The notes under the pieces were generated by a model that saw nothing but the letters and a program-made list of their open reading frames with translations, ran no database searches and was not told where the DNA came from. The position numbers were made by a program, and so were the translations under genes. A DNA stretch of 64,000 bases from Macrophomina tecta (Eukaryota; Ascomycota; Dothideomycetes; Botryosphaeriales; Botryosphaeriaceae), in the NCBI GenBank assembly GCA_024180945.1, contig JAKSGN010000003.1:2170001-2234000 (forward strand), written 5' to 3'. Shown here piece by piece: positions 1-11,342 of this stretch. How positions within the stretch are numbered: position 1 is the stretch's first letter; each line of letters begins with the position of its first letter.

Positions 1-255
1 GAACTGTTGTAGGGTTTCATGGATAAGTTGCTTCTGATAGGTCTATCATAGGAGAAGAGTGTAGAACATGGGAATATAGTGCTGATAGGTGTAGTTCATC
101 CCCCTCTAGACGTGAGTGACGGACAGTCCATGCAGAACTCCTCAGGTCTCTCCTGGCCTCATACAGTTATAGAAATAGGAACAGGAGGCATAGGCATAGA
201 CGTCTTCGCACCGCTCGAGGGGGCTTCTCCTGGGCGGGAACGATCTCGTGTACCT

Positions 256-799
256 TCAGTGGTTGGGCGTGACGGCGGGACGGGCCGGTAGGGGGTCCAG
301 CATTGCTCTGTCGCCCTGTTGCTGCTCAAGAATGTTGACCCTTTCCCGCAGGCGCATTGTACAAGACTGTGTGCCGCCAAATATCAGCCATACTGTTTAC
401 TTCAGTCGGAACCAGAGTTGAGCTTACTGCGAAGGTCAAAAAGCAGGCCAACGAGACGAAGGCCAAAATAGGTCCACAAATGAGAATTACCCATTTGATA
501 TCCTCTTCGTGTTCGTCGGATAAATCGAAGTGCCGCGAGAGCACATAATCATGAAATGCTGATGACTTCGCCTTTGCAGGACTGGCGAAAAGGAGAACAT
601 AGATGGAGAGCAGCGTTGACGAGAGAACAGCGCGAGAAAGCTTTATGGCGGGGTTTCGACGGACAAACTGACGAGACTGGCGCAAGTTCGGGTCTGTGAG
701 CTCTTGATCGCCTCGGTGTACGAGAGTGGCGACCTTGCTGAGACCTCCCCGACAGGCATGCTGCTCGCGTTTGTGGGCTTCTGCGAACGCCTGTAGCAT
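256..799 (-). CDS. Small two-helix membrane protein, unknown function; 5' end uncertain
   Basis: Unrecognised protein of about 160 residues. Exons 799-428 and 366-256; the 61-base intron has donor GTAAGC, a CTGAT branch site and acceptor CACAG. After splicing the frame gains a basic coiled tail (RLRERVNILEQQQ) and ends in TGA at 258-256. Hydrophobic segments lie near residues 57-73 and 102-124, separated by a short acidic loop. The ATG at 799 follows an in-frame stop closely and there is an acceptor-like CTACAG at 796-791, so a short upstream exon is possible; one candidate is the ATG at 978 read to a GTAAAG donor at 939. The layout of the two helices and the arginine-rich stretch before them resembles the gene at 1061-1599, which may be a diverged tandem relative. 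That it is coding rests on the splice-consistent frame and the plausible tail, not on a recognised family. Confidence 0.5.
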
Positions 800-1060
800 G
801 CCATGTTTTCAGAAACCTGGCACGGGGAAATGATGGAGGAAAGACGTACGTCTGTGGTACGAAAGCCGAGCAGGAACGGGAACCGGACCGAAGGGCTAGC
901 CAATTCGAGAGGCATGTGCATCCCCGAAGCGTCCTTTACTATGACAGGGGCTGAGAACAGCAAGATAGGCCGAATCATGGGACTTCCAGCTAGCAAGTCT
1001 GCGATGGACGATCCACGACGGCGGCAGTAGAGACCCCCTAAGAACTACCGGTTTCATTTG

Positions 1061-1599
1061 TCAGCTGAACCCCTTCACTGGTTGGAGATCAAGGGATTGA
1101 ATCACAGCCATGAACAGATAAATCGCAATCAACGAAACGATGCAGATGGGCCCAGGAGCATCATCGTATTCTGAATGGTCCTGTGTCGGATGACTGTCAT
1201 GAGGCTCCTCCGCGGCAACCATGCCCGAAAGGAGGATGACGAGAGTGATACTTGAGAGAGTGGGTGCTGGCAAGGCCTGCACTCTGCCAGAGCGGCGAAC
1301 TGTCTTGATTCGGCCGTTTTCTCGCTCAGCGGGATCGGCTGACCCATCATGGCCCGCCTGATGCTCCAGATCATCCGTCGTTCGGGACTCGGTCTCCTTA
1401 GCCGCCACGGCGTTGGATTCCTTCAATTTTCTCTTCATGTAGCGGATGGCCAGGATCTGTCCATCATTCCATGTCAGTGTAAATCGTCCGGTGATGTAGG
1501 AGCAAGTGGCTCACTTACAATTGCATAGACCCATAGGATCGAGAGTGCCAAGGAGAAGATGCATCCAATGACAGATGCTGCAATGATACCGCCATTCAT
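1061..1599 (-). CDS. Small three-helix membrane protein, unknown function
   Basis: Unrecognised protein of about 158 residues. Exon 1 is 1599-1519 (27 codons, almost entirely one hydrophobic helix) and exon 2 is 1456-1061. The intron (1518-1457) has donor GTAAGT, branch CTGAC and acceptor ACAG, and the phase is exact. After the first helix come a basic stretch (MKRKLK), a polar acidic region, then hydrophobic segments near residues 93-108 and 129-147 separated by a His/Asp-rich loop. It lies between two other small membrane proteins on the same strand. The splice signals make a real gene likely; no function can be assigned. Confidence 0.6.
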
Positions 1600-2290
1600 G
1601 ATGAATTATGAACCGAGGAAGCGGGATGAAAATTGGCGAGTGAATTCCTGAGAGTTAGTTCTGGCTCAGGGCTTTTGCAGCGTAGTGTCAACTTGTAGTG
1701 CCAAAAGGGTCTTGCGTATGTTGCTTCTGTCGGTATTGGTGCTTGTGGACGCAAGGCACAGCTCTTAGCTTGCGTGTGGTTCTGCCACAGTGGAGGAGGC
1801 AGTGATAGCAGGTGTTTGGACGCTAGAGAGTGGAACGAATGAGAATGCCTGAGCCAAGATGCTGAAGCTGGGATTCGGAGATGAAAGATGTTGAGAGATG
1901 TCGAGTCTGCGTTCACCGTAGCGGCATGAAGAGGTTATTGAGAGGAGCGGCCAGAAGGAAGCTGGCATCGGCATACAGGAAACCGCAGCTGGGAATGCGG
2001 CCCTGAGGTCTGTCATTCTCGGGGAATGAGAGCACAGCCGGAGAACCAAAAAGAGAAGGAACTACCGGGGCCCTATTGCACGAAAGTTGGCCAACCGTCT
2101 GACCTCGTTAGATAAATATACAGGGATATCAAGCAAAGCAAAGCAAATCATCGTCCCCTCTTCTCTGGTGCAACTGGAGATTGGCTCTCTCCCGCAACAC
2201 CCTTTCGCTGGTCGGCACTCTCATGCGCCCATGCCTCTGGTATCTGGCGAAACTTCAATTCCAACCGCCTTGCCGCAAATCCGTCTCCTC
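1600..2290. other. Intergenic, no gene seen
   Basis: Upstream of the three-helix protein and downstream of the gene at 2291-2713. Open frames here begin without ATG or have random composition. No RNA gene or repeat was recognised. Confidence 0.6.
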
Positions 2291-2713
2291 TTATGGCATC
2301 TCCACCTTCGCCCTCGAATCTACCTCCATTGGAGGTTGGTATGCATCCATCTCTGCAGGTCCGTTGTACGCGGTAGGTCCATACTGGTACGGCCTGAGTC
2401 CCTCCTCCTGCTGGGGCGCCGCCTCGTAGCCTCCCTCACGCGCGCGGCGCTCAGCAGCCTTCTGATTGGCGATTTTGACCTCTCGAGCCTGACGGGAGCG
2501 GCGCTCTTTGTTGCGCGCCACAACGCAGCAGAACGCGATGCCGGAGCAGACGCCGAACACCACCAAAACAACAACGACCACGATGATGGCAATCATGGTG
2601 CCGTTGAACGTCTTCCGAGTGGAGTCGTAACCTTGGGCCATTGCAGCTGTGGGGAGGAGGGCCAAAAGGAAAATTGAGAGAAGTGCGGTGACCGCGTGTT
2701 GCGTGGGGGCCAT
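2291..2713 (-). CDS. Single-pass membrane protein with signal peptide, unknown function
   Basis: A single-exon frame of 140 residues from the ATG at 2713. The N terminus is a classic signal peptide (LLSIFLLALLPTAAMAQ), followed by a very short extracellular piece with one NGT glycosylation site. A strongly hydrophobic helix comes next (AIIVVVVVLVVFGVCSGIAF), then a Cys-Cys pair, a highly basic stretch with many Arg/Lys, and a Pro/Tyr-rich tail with PYQY and YQPP patterns. The topology is therefore a tiny outside part and a cytosolic tail of about 80 residues. Small proteins of this layout are common in Pezizomycotina and mostly uncharacterised. PPxY-like tail motifs could recruit WW-domain ubiquitin ligases, but this is inference. 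Confidence 0.65.
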   Translation of the reverse strand: MAPTQHAVTALLSIFLLALLPTAAMAQGYDSTRKTFNGTMIAIIVVVVVLVVFGVCSGIAFCCVVARNKERRSRQAREVKIANQKAAERRAREGGYEAAPQQEEGLRPYQYGPTAYNGPAEMDAYQPPMEVDSRAKVEMP

Positions 2714-3899
2714 AGTGGCGGCGTGGTTAACTGGGTCGCTTTGGAAGAGACCGGCGCTTGATCTGGGAGGCTTGCGGGAATTTCTCCCCTGGGACGAGAG
2801 CGGATATGATGGTGCGGACGCTGTTTACCGAACGGGTCGTGATGGCGTTTTGATTTCCCTGCACTTTGGGTGCGTTGGTGCTGCACAACGCGTCCGGCTC
2901 GTGGAATTGAATGTAGAGCAACCCAGAACGTGAAGGTAGAGGATGAGAAGAACTCCCCTTAATTGAGACCAGGATTCTGACGCTGCAAAATGACGATGGA
3001 AAGGATTCTCTGGGAATCAGGTATCGAGGGAGTGGCCGTCATCATATATACCAGGAGCACAACAAATCCTTCGGGACTGCCTGTAGCCAATTGCAGCGCA
3101 GCATCGCGCAGGGCATACTATTTTCGTCGTACAACCAACACACGCGACGTGAGGAGCGAGCCAATGCGCGCAGTGCTGATGGGCTCTTTAGGCCGCTCCT
3201 CGCACCTATCGACCGTCTCAGCTCCGCGCTAAGGGCACAAAGGTGGCAGGCGATGGATGCCAGCGCTTTTCCCCATGAGGAAGCCCGTGAATGTCTGATT
3301 GGTGGGCTTGCCGTGGCTGTGTGGAGAGAAGTGCCTTGTGGGAGCCCGCACGTGTTCCACTGACGACATGCACTCGGCCCGCTCAGTGTGAGGCTCCTGC
3401 GCCATGTGTGGTGGTCGTGTTGCCATGCCCATTTTCTTTCAAGCCTCAGTTTGAGACGAAGACGCTGGCTTGTAAATTGCCCGAGGGCTACTGGACCTCC
3501 GAGTCAGTCCACATCTCGCGACGCTGCTCCAAAAAACTCTTGTCAAGTTCGCGGGCACTGCCAAAGCCGACTGTAAGCGACCGCAGTATGCAAGATTGCA
3601 CAGTGGACACTCGCTGTGGTATTCTGCGGTATGATTTACTTGCTGGCAAAAGGGCGGTAGCATCCCGCACATCGAAAACCTCCCCTGTGTGCACGTTCAA
3701 AACTATCCGATATTATTGCTTGCTTATTTCGGGGTATCTCAAGAAGACCGAAATTTGTGTACAGGTAGTCAACCACCCCGCAGGCTCCTCTGGCCCGGCC
3801 TTGCCACCCCAACTCCCGATATGCAGGCATGATCATACAATGCTCATAACAGAAACGCCTTGTAAATGCAAGAGAAGACTTCGTCACGTGCAGTCGCCT
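2714..3899. other. Intergenic, no gene seen
   Basis: About 1.2 kb between the 3' end of ATG101 and the start of the small membrane protein. A long plus-strand frame (3291-4439) runs into ATG101 antisense and has no ATG-led coding character. Nothing else is supported. Confidence 0.6.
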
Positions 3900-4615
3900 T
3901 CAGAATATGCCTATTCTCTGGCCCCAGCCTTCGCGGTGCGGGTTCACGACGATCTGGTAGGGGAACGGGTTCGTCTCCGTCGTCGTGATAGGCGGAATGT
4001 GGTCCTTGTCGCGGTTGACTATGTTGACGATCTTGAGCGCCGTCTTGTGCAGGCTCTTCTCCATGGCACGGCGCACTTTGATGACATCGGTCTCGGTACG
4101 TGGCGTTGCAAGCGTGACATCGAGCGTCCACATCTCCCAGCAAATCTCCTCATCACCACGCGCCTTGCCCAGCGCGCCAAAGGAAAAGTACGACTTCCTG
4201 CGCCGCTTCTCGAAGAACTGTATCGCCAGTTGGCCGCGGCCGCGCTGCTGGTGCCCGGCGCCGGTTTCGATGGCGCGCACCAGCTCCGTGGCGCGGCGGT
4301 CGATGAGGGTCTCGAGATCGACGTCGTCGATGGCCGGCAGGGTCAGATCGAGCAGGTCGCGGTGCAGCGGCGTGACCGGGGTGAAGTAGCGATGGAAGAA
4401 AATGGTGTGCAGGATTGCTGCGCTTTGCGTGTCAACTAGGGACATTCAAGCCAGCCGCAGCGCGTGGAGACAGCAGGCAACTTCGCAGGCCGGCTGGTCG
4501 GGCGCGGTGCGGCGGTTCATCCGGCAGAGGGAACTCTACCTTTGACGATATCCTTGACGCAGGTGGGATCCGCGAAGACCTCCAGCACATATTCGGGGGT
4601 ACGGCGCGGCTCCAT
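3900..4615 (-). CDS. ATG101: Autophagy protein Atg101 (HORMA domain)
   Basis: Atg101 is a HORMA-fold subunit of the Atg1/ULK kinase complex; it stabilises Atg13 and starts autophagosome formation at the pre-autophagosomal structure. Exon 1 is 4615-4540 (MEPRRTPEYVLEVFADP..., 25 codons plus one base) and exon 2 is 4435-3900. The intron has donor GTAGAG and acceptor CCTAG, and the valine codon is split G/TT. The product is 203 residues, close to the usual fungal and animal size. Family marks are ILHTIFFHRYF near the start, ELVRAIE, a QFFEKRRRKS strand, WEMWTLDVTLA, and the C-terminal IPPITTTETNPFPYQI. It lies head to head with PEX3. Baker's yeast lacks Atg101, whereas filamentous fungi have it. 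The start at 4615 was chosen because the residues before the intron match the family; the ATG at 4445 lies inside the intron. Confidence 0.9.
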
Positions 4616-4988
4616 GGCGGGGTGCGCTCGCGGGGTCGAGCACGGGGAAGGAGCGGGTAAGGGCGCTGGCGTATGGTTGACAGGGTGTAGCGGGCGGCTG
4701 GAGCGTGGAAGCGTGCGAGTCGTATACGTGACAGAGGTGTTGAGGAGGGCGATGACGGATTTACAGTGGGGTGTCCTTGGGGCCGCCGCGGGGTTTCGTG
4801 CAAATGGCAGCCCAGCTGACGGCCCGGCTCACTCCACAGTCCGCCTTCGTCGCGGCCCAGCCAGCACCACGCGAGCCTCGGCCTGCCGGACCTAGCTGCC
4901 CCAACCTGGTCGCGCGCACCTCAACCTCCGAGACACCCATCACTTGACACAAGAGCATGTAGCTGCCCCCGATCGTCCAGCAGACACG
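4616..4988. promoter_or_regulatory. Shared divergent promoter region of ATG101 and PEX3
   Basis: These 373 bases separate the two divergent start codons and must hold both promoters. No TATA box or specific factor site was recognised. An in-frame upstream ATG at 4944 would add 15 residues to Pex3 but spoil its usual N terminus. Confidence 0.6.
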
Positions 4989-6719
4989 ATGATATCAGCT
5001 ACGCGCCGCTGGTTCAGGCGCAATCGCACCAACTTCGCTGTCGGCGCCGGCGTCTTGGGCGCTGGCTACCTCGCGGGCCAGTACCTACTGGGCAAGCTCA
5101 CCGAAGCTCGCCAGCGCATGAGCGACGACCGCATCGCCCGCGAGAAGTGCGAGCCCGCCCGCCCATCGACCCCAGTCTACGCGCGCTGACGTGCAAGTGA
5201 CAGCCTGCGCCGCCGCTTTGAGCAGAACCAGGAAGACTGTACATTCACCGTCCTCGCCATCCTCCCCACCGCCACCGACAACATCCTCCAGGCCCTCCCC
5301 GTCGAGCAGACATTGAGCGAGCTGCAGAAGCAGAAGGCTGAGCGCCTGCAACGAAGCGTTGCACCTTCCGAGATCGCATCCACCGACGCACCTTCCGAGG
5401 CTCCGAGCGCGGCGGATGATGATGGCCGGAGTATGAAGAGCTTCCAGAGCGAGAGCATCGTGCATGCCAGCCAGGTCGTGGAGAGCAACAATGGAGAAGG
5501 AAAAAGCGACGCGGCATCCCTGGCTCCGCCGAAGCCTAAGAAGAGCAAAGCACAGCTCTGGAACGACATGAAGATCCATTGTAGGTGTTCGCACGACTCA
5601 AGAGGTGCTTGCCAAGAGCTCTTGTTGACCCTGCATAGCTATCGCACGAGCCTTCACCCTGCTCTACACGCTGTCTCTGCTTACTCTCTTGACTCGCATC
5701 CAGCTCAACCTTCTCGGCCGTCGTAACTACTTGGCTAGCGTCGTCACTCTGGCCTCGCCACCCGCCCATGGCACAGGTATCAGCTTGGAGAATCATGATG
5801 ACGACAACACGGAGCAGGCATACGGCAATGATTTTGAGACAAATCGCAAATACCTCTCCTTCAGCTGGTGGCTACTCCATCGAGGCTGTAAAGACATTAT
5901 GGAGAAGGTCCTCTCAGCCGTGATGGATGTATTCGGGCCTTTGAATCCTCGAGAAGAGATCACGCTGGAGAAGCTGTCTGAGTTGACACTCGAAGTACGA
6001 AAGAAGATCGAGGGCGCAACTGAAGAAGAGCGGAGGTAGGATCTGCTAGAAAGCTCCATGAACCTGCTTACTAAAATTACCGTAGGACGAACAAGTGGCT
6101 CTCGTATCTCCTGCCTCCGGCTGACAAGGAGTCATATGTCCTCTCCGAGTCGGGCATGGCCACCGAAGAGAATGCAACTAACCCCGAGAGCAATACTCCT
6201 CTTCGCCGCCTGTTAGATGAGACCTCTGACATCATCGAATCGCCTTCCTTCACACATGTCCTGACACTTCTTCTCGACACGACCTTTTCGGTCCTGATTG
6301 ATAACAAGATTGCCACATTGTCGTACAAGCTGCCCCCTGTATCTGCCGATGCTGCTCGCGTGGTTGAACTCACTGATCCCAACTCGGCGAAAACCAAGGT
6401 AGCAAATACCCTTGCAGTTTTCTGTCGCCAAGCGCACGCAATCGGCAGTGGCACTAATAACGAGTATCTCTCCGCTATGGAAAATGTGCGGGACCTGGAG
6501 GCATTTGCGGCTGTTGTGTACAGCAGCAACTTTGATTTTGAGCCTCCAGAGGATGTTGGGAGAGGCACTGAAACGCGCCCGACCACTTCCAGGACGTCAG
6601 TCGCAGACGAGCCCGCATTTGCCGCACTGGGGGGTGAGGCTAGCTTCATAGCCAAAGAAAGCAATTTTGAAGCAGCATGGGGAAAGGCTGTGGCCAAGGA
6701 AGACGTGACGGACGCCTGA
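4989..6719 (+). CDS. PEX3: Peroxisomal biogenesis factor Pex3
   Basis: Pex3 is the peroxisomal membrane anchor that docks Pex19 with its membrane-protein cargo; in fungi it also takes part in inheritance and pexophagy. Exons are 4989-5146, 5204-5580, 5639-6035 and 6086-6719; phases join exactly to give 521 residues. The three introns are 57, 58 and 50 bases. The N terminus (ISATRRWFRRNR, then the Gly-rich helix GAGVLGAGYLAGQYLL) is the typical basic-plus-transmembrane targeting region. Later family marks are LRRRFEQNQEDCTFTVL, LPTATDNIL, the conserved FTLLYTLSLLTLLTRIQLNLLGRR segment after intron 2 and KWLSYLLPP after intron 3. The first intron begins with the weak donor GTGCGA, but splicing there is required to restore the family sequence. 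ATG101 is transcribed away from the same 373-base spacer. Confidence 0.93.
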
Positions 6720-7862
6720 AAGCTGTAAAATTAGGAACTCAGGGGTGTACGATAGCCATTCAACGGCCGGAACTGATACCCAGGGAATGAGAACTGTCTT
6801 CGTGGCATCTTCTACTTGCGATGATGACTGCATCGTGAGTTTCTCCGTTCCCCTGCAGAGTGCAGCAGGATACGGCAATAAGCAGCGCTGCGACCAAGAC
6901 TAGAATTTCCGGTGAGGAAACGCGGTCCGAGTGCTTGGGAAATGCCAGGTTAGTACTTGACAAAGAGAACAGAGCTGCCAGGGCCTCACGGGGCAATGAA
7001 CGGCAGCTGCTGGTTTATCGATACTCCACATGCTCGCGTAAGGGTTACGAGAGTCACCGAGTCCAACCCCGTGGATCGAAATTTCACGGAGTGTGGGAAA
7101 ATTGTGGGGGCGTCTTGGGGGAATTGCTCGCCCTTTGCCCTCTCATCTCTTTCTCCGTGTTGGTGGCGTTCGGGCAGGTTTTCCCAATACCCACACTTAC
7201 CTCCCACGCGTGCGTACCAGCTTGCCAGTAGCCGATCCATAAATGCGCATTTCATTTGACCCCCTCCCACCTTCGCATAATTATTATGGAGGGTGTCTTC
7301 TCGGAACCCGGCAAGCTTCGGCTTAATGGAGATCGGAGACCGTACGTAAGCAGTGCTCATCGCTCGGTTGCGTCGTTTCGCTTCTCCCCAACCTCAAGCC
7401 CGCTGCCTATTTTAGAGAGGGCACGTGACGCGGATGCTCTCGGTGCGATGCCTTGAAAGGATTTCTTCCGTAGTTCAGTTCCTCGAGTTTCTGGGCCTCA
7501 GCAAAAGTGTCCGAGCTCTGACTTGCCTGTGGCTGCGAGTTTGCTCCGCATTTTTCTGGCTGCTGCAGCGACGTTCAGCAGCCAGTGGTGGGTGACACGA
7601 GCTGCGGCGCGCGCATAGAAAAATATCATGAGAGCTCTCCCGCCGCCAAGACAAGAGAGCACTATGAACGCATAGGGAGGCACTCGGCCTTCCGTCGCCT
7701 TCCGCAGTAGCCCCCAGCCCTCGACAATACTCAAGAATTTGCCTGCACTCTCTTCGCCTACGTAGACACTGCTTGAGCGGAATGTGACGGCAAGCCGACA
7801 GAAATTGATCACACCACGCATATCGTCCTCCCAACATCAAGGAGATGTGACGCTGATTCTTT

Positions 7863-7890
7863 CCTCTCTCTCTCTGTCTCTCTCTCTCTT
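7863..7890. repeat. CT microsatellite
   Basis: An imperfect (CT)n tract with one G interruption. Such pyrimidine tracts often mark core promoters in filamentous fungi, but no gene follows closely on either strand. Confidence 0.8.
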
Positions 7891-8462
7891 CCACACGTCC
7901 CCTGGTGCCACTGCTTCTCGCCAGCAGCACGGATCCGGACCTTCTCCGTCTGCTCTTTATCGCACGCGCACACACACTCGACACGGACAGCAAATCGTCG
8001 CAGAGGCAATTGCGTTCCCGCCGCCCCCGCCTCCGTGACCCCGCTACGCACAGCGTTCCCCCCCTATCGGATCCTCCTCTGCGCCGACGCAACCGTCTGC
8101 GCTTTGCGTTCTTCGCTTATCTCTTTCGACACCCCGCGACGGCGTGCCATAGAGTGGCAGAGTGCGGGGGCGCAGATTGATAGGAGTCCGGGCTGTCATA
8201 CATCAGTGCGAAGGTGAAAGGTCCCCAATGGGATGGGATGATCGCTCACGGGCGGATGGGCGGGCGGTGAGGTCACCGGGTGCCAAGAGGAGGAGTTGCG
8301 GCGAAGCAGGTCAGCCGAGGTGGTGGGAAGGCAGAGGGGGAGGGGAAAGACAGCGGAGCGGAGGGCAGAGCAGGGCATACTTAAGGCATGGCGGAGGGGT
8401 GGAACGAGAGGAAGAGGAGAAAGGAGCGGGGTGGAGGACGCTCAAGAGAGAAACGAAAAAAC

Positions 8463-8487
8463 AAAAAAAAAAAAAAAAAAAAAAAAA
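8463..8487. repeat. Poly(A) tract of 25 bases
   Basis: An uninterrupted A run inside the gene-free stretch. It could be nucleosome-excluding DNA or the tail of a retroposed sequence; no retroelement body was recognised upstream. Confidence 0.8.
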
Positions 8488-11266
8488 CTCGGCACGCGTG
8501 CGTGCGCCAGCAGGGAAGAAGAAGCGAAAGAATGTGCTACATCATTGAACTCCACCTTCTAGCTCTGGGTAAGGGGAAAATCTTGGGGCAAGAGGAGGGG
8601 CAAAAGCGCCGCCGAACGGGCATCGAGAACATAAGAAGAGACGGCTGCGTGGTTAACCTCCAGCAGCTTTTCCGGAGATGGCAGTTCGAGTGTGATGGTT
8701 GACATGGGGGGCATGGTGGTGTCAGGGAGGCTGGCGGGGAGATGCTGATGATCTGCCCAACTAGTTGGCTGCCCGGCCGTCGCCGGCGTGCATTGGAGTT
8801 CCACGATTTGCTCTTCTTTTCTCTTCTTCAAGAATGTCGGTCTGGGGATTGGGAGGGGGAGGGACAGCTTCCCGTGTGGATAGCCCCATCTGACGGTGAG
8901 GCTGGGACAGATGTGATGGACGACCAAATCCTGGTTGTTACTTGCATTTAGGCGACAAGAGATCAGCTCTCTTTTGACGGGAATTAGGGAAGTGCGTTTT
9001 GGATCTTCCCTGGTTGACGGGTCTCCCGCGCTTCTGGCGCTGCCGTAGCGCTGTCGATGAACAGAAAGGCGGCAGCGGGAATAGGCCGGTGCCTGGCCCG
9101 AAAGATTCTTCGTTGGACCTCACATCCCTACATCTGAAGCGAACAGTTATCCGTGGCTATGGATACTCTCAAGCGGTTTGTATATCTTCTCTTTTCCTGG
9201 ACAGAGGTACACATCTTGATGGATAGCCGCCATGACCGCCGAGTGGCAGGGCAATGCTTCAACGCGAACAGATATATTCCAAGGCGAGCACTCGAATTTC
9301 TCTGCACAGATTGCGAAACTACGTCAGCGACGGTGTTGCAGTGGACATGACACCGTGTCGAAGTTTGAAAACGGCGGAATTAGGTTCCCAAGCGGCCATG
9401 CAGAGGCGTCAACCACAACGCGCCACATGCCAGCCCTCGCAGGTTGCATACATGGCATATCGGCTATCGCTGCCGCTTACGGCAGGGTTGTTTAATCCCG
9501 CCATGCACGAGCCGACAATAAACAACCGGTGCTGACGGAGTTTCACGAGACAAGATTCAATCTTTGACAGAAATTTTACTTCATCTCACGTCTCAGCGTT
9601 GCAGCGGTTGCATGTCAGCGGCGTGCCAAGGCCAACCGTCCGTCCCGCTCGGCAACCAACAGCCGTTCGTTATGTCGGCAAATAACGAAAAAAAAAGTCA
9701 TTGCATGCACGATCCTTGGGCCAGCGCGACGTAATGGAGGGCCAACGCCGGGTCGTGTGCAGCGGGTGCCATCTCCGAAGACAGATCGGGAGCGGGAATG
9801 GCGACTGACTCGACAAGCGGCTCACAGTCAAGAAATGATCTGCTCAAGCCACTGACGCCGCAACCCTTGCTCGCCCAGCACGTCGCCCAAGACGCCACGG
9901 CGGCGCTTGGTGAGCGGCAAGCAACGCCCAGGGCGGGCAAGACTCCTTGCTGACTCTTGTTTTCGCCTCTTTTCACGCCCAGCCGAGGCACGCCTGACTG
10001 CAAATCAGCACCTGCGGATTTTCCTTGGTTTCGTACAAGGAAAAAATAAAAATAAAAATAATTTCAAACGGCCGTTTCCTTTTGACCATTTTCCAAGAAA
10101 TTAGACACCGGATGCGACCAAAACCTTGAATCGTCGCATCATCGCGCGACTATCCCCATCGCAGGTCTCCATTCTCTGAGAGAAGAGGGCCGTCGGGCCG
10201 ACTGTGGTTCGGCCGTGCAGTTGTTGGCCTGACAGTCGAAGATGCCTGTTCGAGGGGTGCGTTGTTTTCACATCCACGTGCGGCACGGCATAGAGGAGTT
10301 CGTTAGTGCATGTGGGCATGGGGCGGGAGCAGTTGTGCCCGGCAGACGAATCGGGCAAGTCGGCATTCGGCGTAGGGCGGTCAGGCAGGTGATATGTGGG
10401 TGTTTGCTGCATGCGGAGGCCATGGAGGACCCTGACGATGAACCGAGACGCGCAGCGAGATGATGTCGGCTGGTGGAGCAGCCGACAGGCCCAATGAATG
10501 GCGGTATGGCGAAGCGGAGTGGGAAGTGCCGGCGTCCGACGCGCGCCTGGCTGCTCTACCGCGGCGCTGGAGAGCTGGTGTCGGTGAGCGCTGCCTGGGG
10601 GAGATGACTGCGCGCAGCGTGGAGAACGGCCGGGGCGTGTGCGAGGTTTGGCCGACAAACGACGACGCGGGGAGCGGTAGGCCTGCGTTGATGGGGAATG
10701 CGTCCGTAAGAGGCCTCCCTGTGGGCGCGCTGGTTCGTCATCAGGCTGCGAAAGAATGGGGACGCGCTCCACAGGCATGCCCGCTCCTCTCCTCCACTCC
10801 ACCTTTGCGCTCGTCCGGGTCGCATGCGAGCAGCCTGCGTCCGCCGGTGCGGTGGGCGGAGCGTCCGGGGCGCTGATTGGGCCGGCGCGCGTGAAGCCCC
10901 CTGCAGCACGCACATGCGCCGCACCCGGTTTGCGCCGCCAGCCGTGGCCGTCGGCCTGGAGGAGGCTCGCTGACGGCGGCTGAGCGACGTCATCGGCGGC
11001 GGGAGAGCAGCGCTGGGCGGCGGCGGGCGGCGGCGTGTGGTAAGTTTGCCGACGCGAAGGCGTGCGACGGGCGCGGCAGAGTTGCTTGATGCGCTCGAAG
11101 CAGCGAGCGCCGGCTGGGCGTGTCTTGGGGGCGCTCGGGCGCTCTTGGCCGCACCGGCACAAACTCCAGCGGACTCGGTGCAGATCAGCCCTCCCGCCAT
11201 GGAGCGCGCGACGGGCGCACCCAGCGCCTCACCACAGGGTCCACTGAGAACCTAACTCCCAGTCGC

Positions 11267-11342
11267 CCCCACATGGAGACAGCGGCCAGCGCTTGCCCGT
11301 CTTGGGCCTCTGCCCCCGGCCAGTGACGTCCCATTCCCCCAG
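11267..11342 (-). promoter_or_regulatory. Possible CreA/Cre1 carbon-repressor site cluster
   Basis: Three hexamers fitting the CreA consensus SYGGRG on the minus strand lie within 76 bases: CCCCAC at 11267-11272, CCCCGG at 11314-11319 and CCCCAG at 11337-11342. They are 400-470 bases before the sugar transporter ATG. Paired CreA sites are typical of glucose-repressed genes, but the hexamer is short and the DNA is GC-rich, so chance is a fair alternative. Confidence 0.3.

Noticed and set aside
3291..4439. 382-codon plus-strand frame
   Set aside because: Its second half is the exact antisense of ATG101, and its first half has no family features and starts at a non-ATG codon.
10101..11162. 353-codon minus-strand open frame
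   Set aside because: The composition is dominated by Arg, Pro, Ala and Ser, other frames on both strands are open across the same GC-rich stretch, and no motif or start context supports translation.
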